In this document: positions 1 through 6,629 of the stretch, piece after piece
Layout: each line of letters opens with the position of its first letter
How positions within the stretch are numbered: position 1 is the stretch's first letter
NCBI GenBank assembly: GCA_017999015.1
Contig: JAGOBZ010000074.1
Coordinates: 1-10,887 of the forward strand
DNA from: Kiritimatiellia bacterium
GTDB lineage: Bacteria; Verrucomicrobiota; Kiritimatiellia; RFP12; UBA1067
Direction: 5' to 3'
DNA: 10,887 nt
The notes under the pieces: generated by a model
What the model saw: the letters and a program-made list of their open reading frames with translations, nothing else
Told to the model about the DNA's origin: nothing
Database searches by the model: none
Position numbers and translations under genes: made by a program

Positions 1-4
1 CCGC

Positions 5-2038
5 TTACCGCCGCCGCTTCCAAGGCTTCTTATCCTGAGCCTGTTTGTCGTGCACCAGCGCCATCAGCTCTTGGGCGGGCACGAGGTGGCGCCAGAGGAA
101 GGCCTGCATGCGGTCTTCGGCGCCGACGGCGTCGCGCACCAGAGTGGCGCCGGCGTTGGTGGACACGCCCTGGATGACGATAGGAACCGGTTTTTCGGTG
201 GCCGCAAGCGTGGTTTTCACGGTCAAGCGCGCCACGGTCTGCGTTCCGGTGAGCGGTCCGCCGCTCACGCTGAAGCCGTTGGCGGGCTCTTTAAGCTGAA
301 AACGGATGGGGCCGGTGAAGCCGTCCTTGCGAATGGCATGGATGGTGATACCGGACGAGCCTTTGTCCGGCATGACGAGGCGCGAGGGTACGGCGCGCAG
401 CTCGAAATCGGGCTGAGGCGGCGAAACACGCAGGCGGTAGGCATAGGCGGCGCCGCCGGCGTGCTGGGCATCGGTCAGCGTGAGGGTGTACATGCCGTCG
501 GCAGGCAGTTTCACGCGCAGGTAGGAGTCGGCGTGGTGGGTGTTGATGCCGGAACCGATGTCCTCCTGATCGTCGTTCTGCGCGAGGCAGGCCCCGCTGG
601 CGTCGGTCAGTTTCAGTGTGGCGTCCAGCGGGGAGTCCAGCCGCCGGGCGTTGACCTCGGCCACGATTTCCTGTCCGGCGCGCCCTTCGATCAGGAAGAG
701 GTCGCGGTCGCCGGGGGTGCCGACGGTGCCGTTCATGATCACGGGAGGATTGATGCGCTGCGCCTGTCGGGGCGTGCTGTTGGGTTCCTGCTCAAGCCCG
801 TCCGGCAGGGCGTCGACGGCGAAAGGCACCGGCGGCGCGAGCAGGCCGCCCTTGCCGCGCACGGAGAGGGGGTAGATGCCGGGCGCGCGGTCCCGCGTCT
901 CGGGCGTGAGGTGGCTCTCGGCGAGGTTGATGCCCTTGACATCAACGCCGGCCGCGACGTTGGCCTGCCCGCCGAGCGGGAAGACGCTGGTGACGAAGGG
1001 CAGCTCGCCGATGGAGATGCGGTAGACGAAGTCCTCACGCCCGCGGAAGATGGCGTCGTGGATGGCCAGAATGTACTCGCCGTCCATGGGTATCTCAAAA
1101 CCGATGACCGGATCGGGTTTGAAGCGGAAATCGTCATTGTAGGCGACTTCGCGACCGCGGGCGTCGCACAGGACCAGGACCGGCTGGAACCAGCCGGGCA
1201 CGGCATCGGCCATATAGGGCACGAGGGAGCGGGCGAGTGTCGTGATCACCAGGCGCTGGCCGCGGCGCGCGAGGAAACGGTAGCGGTCGACCGATCCTGA
1301 GGCGATCTGGCCGTTGACCGTGCAGGGCAGCGAGATGGCGACTTCATCGTCATCGACGTCGCTCTGGGCGCCGGGGCCGGCCATGCCCATCGACATCTGC
1401 ATCATCTCCATGCCCATCATGTCGCCTTTTTTTCCGTCTTTGGCCGGTTCGCGCTTGCGTCGGCGCAGGCTCTGGGCCTCTTTACCGAGGATTTGCTTAG
1501 GACTGGTGGGGAGCGGTTCACCGGTGAATTCCGGCAGTTGCCCGACGTGGAACGCCATCGGGTTCGAGAGGCCGCGATGGGTGAAGAGGCGGATCTCGCG
1601 CGGGCCGGGCGGCGCGTCCTTGGCGATGGTGATTTCGGCGAGCACCAGATTGGCGATCGAGTCACACTGCGGCTGCTGCACGTAGTCTTCGATCAGCCTC
1701 TCGATGCGGGTCTGCATGTTGGTGACGGACGCATCGCGCTCAGGAACCGGCATCCGCCGCAGCTCGGTGAGCTGTTCGCGGAGCACCTGCATCTCCTGCG
1801 GGTTCATTTTTTTATTGTACTCGACGATACGTCCGGTCACGCCGGGCCCCGCCACCACGACGCCCTCGACGCCATCCAGCGCCTGGCCGCCGAGCGTGCA
1901 GACAAAGGTGGTGCCCTGGCGGCCGCCGGCCGGGTAAACAAAACCGATATAGCTTTGGGCACGCGCGGACGAGAGTCCCGCCGCACCCAGAAGCGCGGCG
2001 AGCAGCATCGCCGGCGCGCAAGGCTTACATGATCTCAT
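5..2038 (-). CDS. Secreted PPC-domain protein, third gene of PVC-type operon
   Basis: 677 residues with a Sec-type signal peptide (R2/K5, hydrophobic core about 11-22, likely cleavage after A25-R-A27). The architecture looks duplicated: a TIG/Ig-like segment (33-68, 'VYPAGG', with a returning strand at 141-170), then a PPC-like beta-sandwich (236-345). A second TIG-like segment follows (350-408, 'VFPLGG', 'APGIYPLSVRG'), then a second PPC domain (415-540, 'EQEPNSTPRQAQ', 'GDRDLFLIEGRAGQEI'). A final beta-rich region covers 541-640, and the protein ends in a basic tail (KKPWKRRR). Residues 78-122 look helical and charged. Residues 207-219 hold 8 Met in 13 positions between a basic (191-204) and an acidic (227-232) patch. 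PPC domains usually sit in secreted enzymes or surface proteins; no catalytic motif is visible, so binding or scaffolding is inferred. The start is the ATG with GAGGGT 7 nt upstream. It lies inside the DUF1501 gene, which suggests translational coupling. Confidence 0.85.
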   Translation of the reverse strand: MRSCKPCAPAMLLAALLGAAGLSSARAQSYIGFVYPAGGRQGTTFVCTLGGQALDGVEGVVVAGPGVTGRIVEYNKKMNPQEMQVLREQLTELRRMPVPERDASVTNMQTRIERLIEDYVQQPQCDSIANLVLAEITIAKDAPPGPREIRLFTHRGLSNPMAFHVGQLPEFTGEPLPTSPKQILGKEAQSLRRRKREPAKDGKKGDMMGMEMMQMSMGMAGPGAQSDVDDDEVAISLPCTVNGQIASGSVDRYRFLARRGQRLVITTLARSLVPYMADAVPGWFQPVLVLCDARGREVAYNDDFRFKPDPVIGFEIPMDGEYILAIHDAIFRGREDFVYRISIGELPFVTSVFPLGGQANVAAGVDVKGINLAESHLTPETRDRAPGIYPLSVRGKGGLLAPPVPFAVDALPDGLEQEPNSTPRQAQRINPPVIMNGTVGTPGDRDLFLIEGRAGQEIVAEVNARRLDSPLDATLKLTDASGACLAQNDDQEDIGSGINTHHADSYLRVKLPADGMYTLTLTDAQHAGGAAYAYRLRVSPPQPDFELRAVPSRLVMPDKGSSGITIHAIRKDGFTGPIRFQLKEPANGFSVSGGPLTGTQTVARLTVKTTLAATEKPVPIVIQGVSTNAGATLVRDAVGAEDRMQAFLWRHLVPAQELMALVHDKQAQDKKPWKRRR

Positions 2039-3389
2039 TCAACAGACCCTCGGCTTTGTATCCCTTTTCGGTGGGGGCGGGCAGGACATACGCCTCGGCG
2101 CCTTCGGGGTGCGGCAGGCGTGTCCGGGCGTCGATGCCGGCGAGATGGTAGATCGAGCCCAGCAGGTCGATCGGATAGACCGGGCGCTCCTTGACCTCCT
2201 CGCCTTTGGTGTCCGAGGCCCCGACGATCTGCCCGCCTTTGAAACCGCCGCCGGCGACCAGCACCGAGAAGACATTGCCGAAGTGGTTGCGGCCGCCATT
2301 CCAGGGCGGCTGCCAGTCGACCTTGGGAGTACGGCCGAACTCGCCGCAGCACCAGACGATGGTGCTGTCCAGCAGGCCGCGCTCCGACAGATCCTGGAGC
2401 AGGGTCGCGAGGCCTTGGTCAAGCTGCGGGCATTGGCGGTTCATGGTGGCGAAGTGGTTGGAGTGGGTGTCCCAGCCGCCGGGGTAGTTGATGGTGACGT
2501 AGGGCACGCCGGCCTCGACCAAGCGGCGCGCGGCGAGACAATCCTGGCCGAAGGTGTGGCGTCCGTAGCGGTCACGCAGCTTGGTGTCCTCCTTGGCGAG
2601 ATCGAAAACCGCCTTGCCCTCGCCGAGAATCAGATTATAGGCCTTCTCCTCGGCCTCGCGCGCGGTGCGCAGCTCGGGATGGGCGGGCAGGGAGTGCCCG
2701 AAGGTGTTCAGCGAGGAGAGCAGGCTGCGGCGCGCCTGCTGCCGCTGGTCGGTGATGCCGCGGGCGATGACGCCTTCGACCTCGAAACGGCCGGCGTTGG
2801 GGTCGCCGCCGGTGGCGAAAGGCTTGCAGCGCGATCCCAGAAAGCCGGCCTCAGAGAAGCGTCCTTGCGGCTGGGTCAGCACCACGTAGGGCGGGATCAG
2901 GCCTTTGTAGCCGGCGTTGTATCCTTTCAGCAGGGCGAAGATCGCGCCGATGCAGGGGTAGGCGAGCCGCTCGCCCGGCAGGTGTCCGGTCTGCATCAGG
3001 TAGGCGGCCGTCTCGTGCCCGTTGTTGCGGTGGGTCATGCTGCGGATGATGGAGTACTTGTCCGCCTGCTTGGCGAGCTGCGGAAAGAGCGACCCCATCT
3101 TGATGCCGCTGACCGAAGTGGCGATCTCGTCTTTGAACTGGCCGGTGTAGTCATAGCCGGCGTCCATCTTGGGATCCCAAGTGTCGGTGTGCGACATGCC
3201 GCCCCAGAGGAAGACCTGGATCACGGATTTGGCTTTGGCCTTGAGCGGCACGGGTGGCGCGGCGTGGGCGAGGCGGTCGCTGAGCAGCAGGCCGGTTGCG
3301 CCCAGGAAGCCGCGGCGCAGGGCCTGGCGCCGTGTGAGGCGCGCGCAGGGCGCGCGGTCGTGACGGGAGTCGGGTGTGTGCGTATTCAT
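2025..3389 (-). CDS. DUF1501 family secreted protein (Tat signal)
   Basis: 454 residues, normal length for DUF1501 (Pfam PF07394), a family grouped with the alkaline-phosphatase/sulfatase-like fold; its substrate is unknown. The N-terminus has a Tat-like signal: T19-R20-R21-Q-A-L-R followed by 'RGFLGATGLLL' and an AHA|A cleavage site near 41-44. This implies export in a folded state. Family landmarks run in order: 'WGGMSHTDTWDPK' (62-74), 'GWDTHSNHF' (305-313), 'GEFGRTPK' (349-356), and 'GRNHFGNVFS' followed by 'GGGFKGGQIVGASD' (366-393). Asp, His and Glu in these motifs are plausible metal ligands by analogy only. The start ATG has AGGAG 6 nt upstream. The gene follows the DUF1549 gene by 72 nt and overlaps the PPC gene by 14 nt. 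DUF1501 genes next to DUF1549/DUF1553 genes are a recurrent pairing in PVC genomes. Confidence 0.93.
   Translation of the reverse strand: MNTHTPDSRHDRAPCARLTRRQALRRGFLGATGLLLSDRLAHAAPPVPLKAKAKSVIQVFLWGGMSHTDTWDPKMDAGYDYTGQFKDEIATSVSGIKMGSLFPQLAKQADKYSIIRSMTHRNNGHETAAYLMQTGHLPGERLAYPCIGAIFALLKGYNAGYKGLIPPYVVLTQPQGRFSEAGFLGSRCKPFATGGDPNAGRFEVEGVIARGITDQRQQARRSLLSSLNTFGHSLPAHPELRTAREAEEKAYNLILGEGKAVFDLAKEDTKLRDRYGRHTFGQDCLAARRLVEAGVPYVTINYPGGWDTHSNHFATMNRQCPQLDQGLATLLQDLSERGLLDSTIVWCCGEFGRTPKVDWQPPWNGGRNHFGNVFSVLVAGGGFKGGQIVGASDTKGEEVKERPVYPIDLLGSIYHLAGIDARTRLPHPEGAEAYVLPAPTEKGYKAEGLLNEIM
2046..2051 (-). promoter_or_regulatory. Ribosome binding site of PPC gene inside DUF1501 gene
   Basis: GAGGGT on the minus strand lies 7 nt before the PPC-protein ATG at 2038, within the last codons of the DUF1501 gene. 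It supports the longer start over the internal Met11 codon and fits translational coupling. Confidence 0.55.
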
Positions 3390-3433
3390 GGTTGGCTCCT
3401 CTCGCTCTCTGTCTGTGACATCATGCTTCAGCG

Positions 3434-3461
3434 AAAAAAAGGGGGGGCGGCGCGGGGCCGC
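3434..3461 (-). terminator. Weak terminator-like hairpin between DUF1549 and DUF1501 genes
   Basis: Immediately after the DUF1549 stop codon the minus strand reads GCGGC, 5-nt loop, GCCGC, then six further C and seven T (homopolymers of plus-strand A at 3434-3440 and G at 3441-3447). The hairpin is short and separated from the T7 tract by C residues, so it would at most attenuate. The operon reading of the three genes still holds if it is leaky. Confidence 0.35.
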
Positions 3462-5033
3462 TCAATGCCGGAACAGGAACTCATCGCTGTTGATCAAGGC
3501 CCAGGCCAGGTCGATACCGACCTCGTTTCTTTTCGCGACGCCCGACTTCATGTAGGATTCGACAGCCGCGATCTCGTCGGGGGTCGGGAACCGCGAAAGG
3601 ATGGAGAGGTACAGCTCCTCGATAGTTTCTTTCGGCTTGCGCGCAGGGTCGAGCAGGCGCTTCATGTTGGGGCCGGTCTCGAATTTGCGCTGGATATGGC
3701 TCGAATTCAGCAGGTGCATGCGCTGCGAGGCGCTGGGCTTGTTGACCCGCTCGTTCTCAAGACCGGTGGCGCGTGCCGGCCGGCCGAACAGCTCGAGGAA
3801 GGGGCTGGTGATGGAGCCGTCCGGCAGGGCGATCGCGGGCTTGTTGGCCGGGATGAACGTAAAGGGTTCGGGGATGGCGCTGGTGTAGAGGTCGGAGGTG
3901 CCGGTGATCGCGTTGATGGCGTCGATCAGCACCTCGGCGTCGAGCTGCCGCAACGGGTAGAAGGCGAAGAGCGGGGCGGCCTTCTCGATCTTTTCAGGGG
4001 CAATGATTGAGGAAAGCTGGTAGGTGCGCGACGTCAGGATCAGACGGAAGAGGTGTTTGGTGTCACAGCCGGAGCGGGCGAACTCGCGCCTCAAGAAAAG
4101 CAGCAGCGCGGGGTTGCTGGCCGGGTTGTCGGCGCGCATGTCGTCCGGCTCATGGATGATGCCGCGGCCGAGCAGCCAGGACCAGATGCGGTTGACGATG
4201 TTCGCGGTGAACCAGTCATTCTTGGGCGTGATCAGCCAGTCGGCGAAAACCTCGCGCGGGTCGCGCCCCGGCGTCAGCGTGATGCGCGTGCGGTCTGGCA
4301 GCACCCCGACCTGCGGTGCGCCGGCGGCAGCCTTGTCAGGATCCCAGAAGACGATCTCTTCCTTCCACTCGCGGGTCGGCTTATAATTGACCTGCGAGAA
4401 GAAGACCGACATCCCGGCCAGTGTGTTGGAGGGCCAGTTTTCGGCGCGGCAGCCCATGAAGGTGAGCGCCACGGCGGTGGCGATGCCTTCGGGCGAGCGG
4501 TCCTGGATGGCGCGGTAGAAATTGACGGGGCCGACGCGGAAATTGCTGCCGTTCGAGGTGAGCAGCTCGCGGGCAAAGCGGTCATAAGGCTTGTTGTCAC
4601 GGATCGAGGCGCGCAACCAGCGGTGGTAGGCCTGCGCCGCATTGGGCCAGAGGTTCACCGGGAACTCGGCCTTGACGCGCAGCAGGTCGCTCCATTTCAT
4701 GGCCCAGTAGTCAGCGAACTCGTCGCGCTCCAGAAGCCGCTCCACCAAAGCGCGCCGCTTGTTGAGCGAGGTGTCGGAAAGAAAAGCGCGCGCCTCGTCG
4801 GCGGTCGGCAGCGTGCCGATGACATCCAGGTACGCGCGCCGCAGAAAGACCGCATCGGTACAGTACATCGGACGGACGCCGGCTTTGGCGAACGCTTTGA
4901 AAACGATCCCGTCGAGCGCGGTTTCCGGCGAGGCGCATTTGGCCTCTTCATAAAGCGGCGCACGAGGAGCCTGCGCCGCAGCCCCCCCGACAACCATGCA
5001 CCCCAGCAGCACTGGCAACAATCCCCGTTTCAT
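3462..5033 (-). CDS. DUF1549/DUF1553 family secreted protein
   Basis: 523 residues from the chosen ATG. The signal peptide is MKRGLLPVLL..., with a likely AAA-Q-A cleavage near 18-22. The DUF1549 (PF07583) region spans about 40-215: 'TDAVFLRRAYLDVIGTLPTADEARAFL' type motif at 59-85, 'YWAMKWSDLLR' (109-119), and 'NKPYDRFARELLTSNGS' (147-163). The DUF1553 (PF07587) region spans about 257-520: 'PREVFADWLITPKNDWFTAN' (259-278), 'NRIWSWLLGRGII' (281-293), and 'NSSHIQRKF' (443-451). No CxxCH heme motif is present. The place where many relatives have a Cys/His-rich segment reads 'FMGCRAENWPSN' (192-203). The ATG at 5033 is preferred over an in-frame TTG at 5117 because it begins the signal peptide, has GGGGGA 7 nt upstream, and leaves the candidate promoter outside the gene. 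It is first in the operon with the DUF1501 and PPC genes. Biochemical function is unknown. Confidence 0.9.
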   Translation of the reverse strand: MKRGLLPVLLGCMVVGGAAAQAPRAPLYEEAKCASPETALDGIVFKAFAKAGVRPMYCTDAVFLRRAYLDVIGTLPTADEARAFLSDTSLNKRRALVERLLERDEFADYWAMKWSDLLRVKAEFPVNLWPNAAQAYHRWLRASIRDNKPYDRFARELLTSNGSNFRVGPVNFYRAIQDRSPEGIATAVALTFMGCRAENWPSNTLAGMSVFFSQVNYKPTREWKEEIVFWDPDKAAAGAPQVGVLPDRTRITLTPGRDPREVFADWLITPKNDWFTANIVNRIWSWLLGRGIIHEPDDMRADNPASNPALLLFLRREFARSGCDTKHLFRLILTSRTYQLSSIIAPEKIEKAAPLFAFYPLRQLDAEVLIDAINAITGTSDLYTSAIPEPFTFIPANKPAIALPDGSITSPFLELFGRPARATGLENERVNKPSASQRMHLLNSSHIQRKFETGPNMKRLLDPARKPKETIEELYLSILSRFPTPDEIAAVESYMKSGVAKRNEVGIDLAWALINSDEFLFRH

Positions 5034-5040
5034 CCGAGCG

Positions 5041-5046
5041 TCCCCC
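5041..5046 (-). promoter_or_regulatory. Ribosome binding site deciding the DUF1549 start
   Basis: GGGGGA on the minus strand lies 7 nt before the ATG at 5033. It supports that start over the in-frame TTG at 5117, which lies within the candidate -35 element. Confidence 0.55.
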
Positions 5047-5087
5047 GTACGCCGACCGTCGCAGACATGAAGTGATCCGTAAGCTCC

Positions 5088-5117
5088 AGTATCATACAGA
5101 TGCCGAAGCGGAGTCAA
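5088..5117 (-). promoter_or_regulatory. Candidate sigma70-type promoter for the secreted-protein operon
   Basis: On the minus strand TTGACT (5112-5117) is followed after 18 nt by GATACT (5088-5093). An overlapping TATGAT (5091-5096) gives a better -10 but a 15-nt spacer. Transcription would start near 5081, about 48 nt before the chosen DUF1549 ATG. Based on hexamer similarity only. Confidence 0.45.
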
Positions 5118-5220
5118 AACATTTCAGGGGGTAAAATTTGCGCATTCTTGTTTTTTGCACTGGAATCTCGGGGTTTATTGTGCTAATTTGTGGCGCTTTC
5201 TTAAAAAATGACCGAAGTAC

Positions 5221-5224
5221 GAGG
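5221..5224 (+). promoter_or_regulatory. Ribosome binding site deciding the purM start
   Basis: GAGG ends 6 nt before the ATG at 5231. The 31-codon upstream extension from TTG at 5138 has no PurM homology visible and is hydrophobic, so this site fixes the start. Confidence 0.6.
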
Positions 5225-5230
5225 CTACGG

Positions 5231-6283
5231 ATGATGAAACAGACAGATCACACTCAAAAAGTTTCTGCGTATGCGCAGGCCGGAGTGGATATTGATTCCA
5301 AAATGTCTGGCATCGAGGTCATCAAGAAGATGGTGGGGGCCACCACCACCAAGGGGGTCGTGGGAGGGATCGGCAGCTTCGGCGGCCTCTTCCAGTCGCC
5401 GGGCAAGGAGAACCTGCTGGTCGCCAGCACCGACGGGGTCGGAACCAAGCTCAAGGTCGCCGTTCTCGCCAAGCGGCACGACACGGTCGGCCAGGATATC
5501 GTCAATCACTGCGTCAACGACATCCTTGTCCAAGGCGCCACGCCGCTGTTCTTCATGGATTACATCGGGGCCTCGCGCTTTGACGCCGTCATTTTCAAAG
5601 AGGTGATCGCCGGGCTGTGCAAAGCCTGCAAGGAGAATGGCTGTGCGCTGCTGGGCGGCGAGACCGCTGAGATGCCCGGTCTCTATCCGCAAAACGAGTA
5701 TGATCTGGTCGGCACGATCGTAGGGACAGTTCCCCGTAAACAAGTCATCACCGGCAAAGAGATCAAGCCCGGCGACGTCATCATCGGCCTGCCCTCCGGC
5801 GGCCTGCAGACCAACGGCTTCTCGCTGGCGCGCAAGGTGATCCTCGACCAGTGCGGGCTCACGCCGCAGGATCTGGTTCCCGGCACCCGTTACACGGTGA
5901 CAGAGGCTCTGCTGGCAGTCCACCGCAGCTTTCTGAAACCCGTGACCGCGCTGATGGCGAAAGTGCCGGTGCGCGGCATGGCACACATCACCGGCGGCGG
6001 GTTCGTTGACAACATCCCGCGCGTACTGCCCGAAACCTGCACGGCGGTGATTGACCGCTCCAGTTGGCGCGTTCCCACGCTCTTCACCTTTATCGAGCGC
6101 CAAGGCAAAGTCGACCGCGACGAGATGTACCGTGTCTTCAACATGGGTATCGGTTACGTCATCATCGTGCGCCAGAAGGACGCCGCCGCCGCGATGTCGC
6201 TGCTCACCAAAATGCGCCAGGCGCCGGTCCTGATCGGGACGGTTGAGAAGGGGCCGCGGAAGGTGATCTACCGCGACCGCTGA
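5231..6283 (+). CDS. purM: Phosphoribosylformylglycinamidine cyclo-ligase (AIR synthase)
   Basis: 350 residues, close to the roughly 345 of E. coli PurM. This cytosolic enzyme of de novo purine synthesis converts FGAM and ATP to aminoimidazole ribonucleotide. Motifs in order: 'YAQAGVDID' (14-22), 'STDGVGTK' (66-73), 'HCVNDI' (93-98), 'GGETAEMPGLY' (142-152), 'GLPSGGLQTNGFSLAR' (186-201), 'HITGGGFVDNIPR' (252-264) and 'FNMGIG' (303-308). These cover the ATP-binding loop and the PurM/PurL superfamily core. The usual 'SGLHSNG' reads 'GGLQTNG', a modest variant. The start is the first of two consecutive ATGs, with GAGG 6 nt upstream. An in-frame TTG at 5138 would add 31 hydrophobic residues foreign to a cytosolic enzyme and is rejected. 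The gene is divergent from the secreted-protein operon and ends just before a hairpin terminator. No other pur gene adjoins it. Confidence 0.97.
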   Translation: MMKQTDHTQKVSAYAQAGVDIDSKMSGIEVIKKMVGATTTKGVVGGIGSFGGLFQSPGKENLLVASTDGVGTKLKVAVLAKRHDTVGQDIVNHCVNDILVQGATPLFFMDYIGASRFDAVIFKEVIAGLCKACKENGCALLGGETAEMPGLYPQNEYDLVGTIVGTVPRKQVITGKEIKPGDVIIGLPSGGLQTNGFSLARKVILDQCGLTPQDLVPGTRYTVTEALLAVHRSFLKPVTALMAKVPVRGMAHITGGGFVDNIPRVLPETCTAVIDRSSWRVPTLFTFIERQGKVDRDEMYRVFNMGIGYVIIVRQKDAAAAMSLLTKMRQAPVLIGTVEKGPRKVIYRDR

Positions 6284-6305
6284 ATGTTTGCCAAGGCAAC
6301 ACGGC

Positions 6306-6342
6306 AAAAAAAACACGCCTGCGGCATGACGCCGCAGGCGTG
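6306..6342 (-). terminator. Strong intrinsic terminator, probably bidirectional
   Basis: A perfect 12-bp inverted repeat (CACGCCTGCGGC and GCCGCAGGCGTG, 6314-6325 and 6331-6342) closes a 5-nt loop. On the minus strand it is followed by eight T residues (A8 at 6306-6313), a textbook terminator for the H1-like gene, 21 nt after its stop. On the plus strand the hairpin begins 30 nt after the purM stop and is followed by ACTTCTTTTC, a weaker U-rich tract. It therefore probably serves both convergent genes. Confidence 0.92.
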
Positions 6343-6363
6343 ACTTCTTTTCAACGGTCGCCG

Positions 6364-6573
6364 CTACTTCTTCGCAGCCGCCTTTTTAGCCGGAGCCGCT
6401 TTCTTCACGGGGGCTTTCTTCACGGGGGCTTTCTTCGCAGGCGCTTTCTTCGCGGGAGCCTTCGCGACCGCTTTCTTCGCAGGAGCCGCCTTCTTAGCAG
6501 GAGCTGCCTTCTTCACTGCCGCTTTTTTCGCGGGAGCTTTCTTAGCAGGAGCTGCTTTCTTTGCTGTGGCCAT
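6364..6573 (-). CDS. Histone-H1-like Lys/Ala/Pro-rich DNA-binding protein
   Basis: 69 residues built from only six amino acid types: 29 Ala, 25 Lys, 9 Pro, 4 Val, plus one Met and one Thr. Almost all of it is KK-A-x-A or KK-A-P-x pentads and related spacers (KKAAPA, KKAPA, KKAPV), with twelve KK pairs. It resembles the repetitive tails of eukaryotic H1, chlamydial Hc2 and AlgP-like proteins. By analogy it should bind DNA or RNA non-specifically by charge and help compact the nucleoid; no folded domain precedes the tail. The start ATG has AAAGGA 7 nt upstream. A strong terminator lies just after the TAG stop, so this looks like a genuine short monocistronic gene. Synonymous codons differ between repeat units, consistent with selection on the protein. 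It converges on purM and is divergent from the response-regulator gene. Confidence 0.85.
   Translation of the reverse strand: MATAKKAAPAKKAPAKKAAVKKAAPAKKAAPAKKAVAKAPAKKAPAKKAPVKKAPVKKAAPAKKAAAKK
6398..6442 (-). repeat. 15-bp tandem repeat inside the H1-like gene
   Basis: Two perfect copies of a 15-bp unit (plus-strand GCTTTCTTCACGGGG, 6398-6412 and 6413-6427) and a third diverged copy to 6442 encode successive KKAPV/KKAPA pentads. The array is a likely site of copy-number change by slippage. Confidence 0.8.
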
Positions 6574-6580
6574 TGCGCTA

Positions 6581-6586
6581 TCCTTT
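6581..6586 (-). promoter_or_regulatory. Ribosome binding site of the H1-like gene
   Basis: AAAGGA on the minus strand lies 7 nt before the ATG at 6573. It is the main evidence, with the terminator, that this low-complexity frame is a real gene rather than its antisense. Confidence 0.65.
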
Positions 6587-6629
6587 CGTTAGGTTGAACC
6601 CGTTAACCACAACAGATCGTTGCATCACG

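Noticed and set aside
50..1300. Long plus-strand open frame opposite the PPC gene
   Set aside because: It is antisense to a well-supported gene, its product is Gly/Arg/His/Val-rich without recognisable motifs, and high GC keeps antisense frames open.
2109..4010. 633-codon plus-strand open frame opposite DUF1501 and DUF1549 genes
   Set aside because: It spans two real genes and their spacer on the other strand, with no recognisable domain and typical antisense composition.
4986..5009. Possible lipobox (VLLG-C) in the DUF1549 signal peptide
   Set aside because: The hydrophobic stretch continues beyond the Cys to an AAAQA cleavage site and the -2 residue is Leu, so ordinary Sec cleavage is more likely.
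4053..5075. 340-codon plus-strand open frame opposite the DUF1549 gene
   Set aside because: Antisense shadow of a gene with clear family motifs.
5034..5117. 28-residue N-terminal extension of the DUF1549 protein from TTG
   Set aside because: The signal peptide begins at the ATG at 5033, and the extension overlaps the candidate promoter.
5138..5230. Hydrophobic N-terminal extension of PurM from a TTG start
   Set aside because: It would add a membrane-like segment to a cytosolic enzyme. A GAGG site and ATG-ATG at 5231 give the normal family length.
5225..6316. 363-codon minus-strand open frame opposite purM
   Set aside because: purM is unmistakable on the plus strand. The antisense product is His/Asp/Gly-rich with no family signature.
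6340..6597. Plus-strand frame encoding repeated RSRFLHGGFL-type sequence
   Set aside because: It is the complement of the H1-like repeat gene. The minus-strand reading has the Shine-Dalgarno, the terminator and a known protein type.
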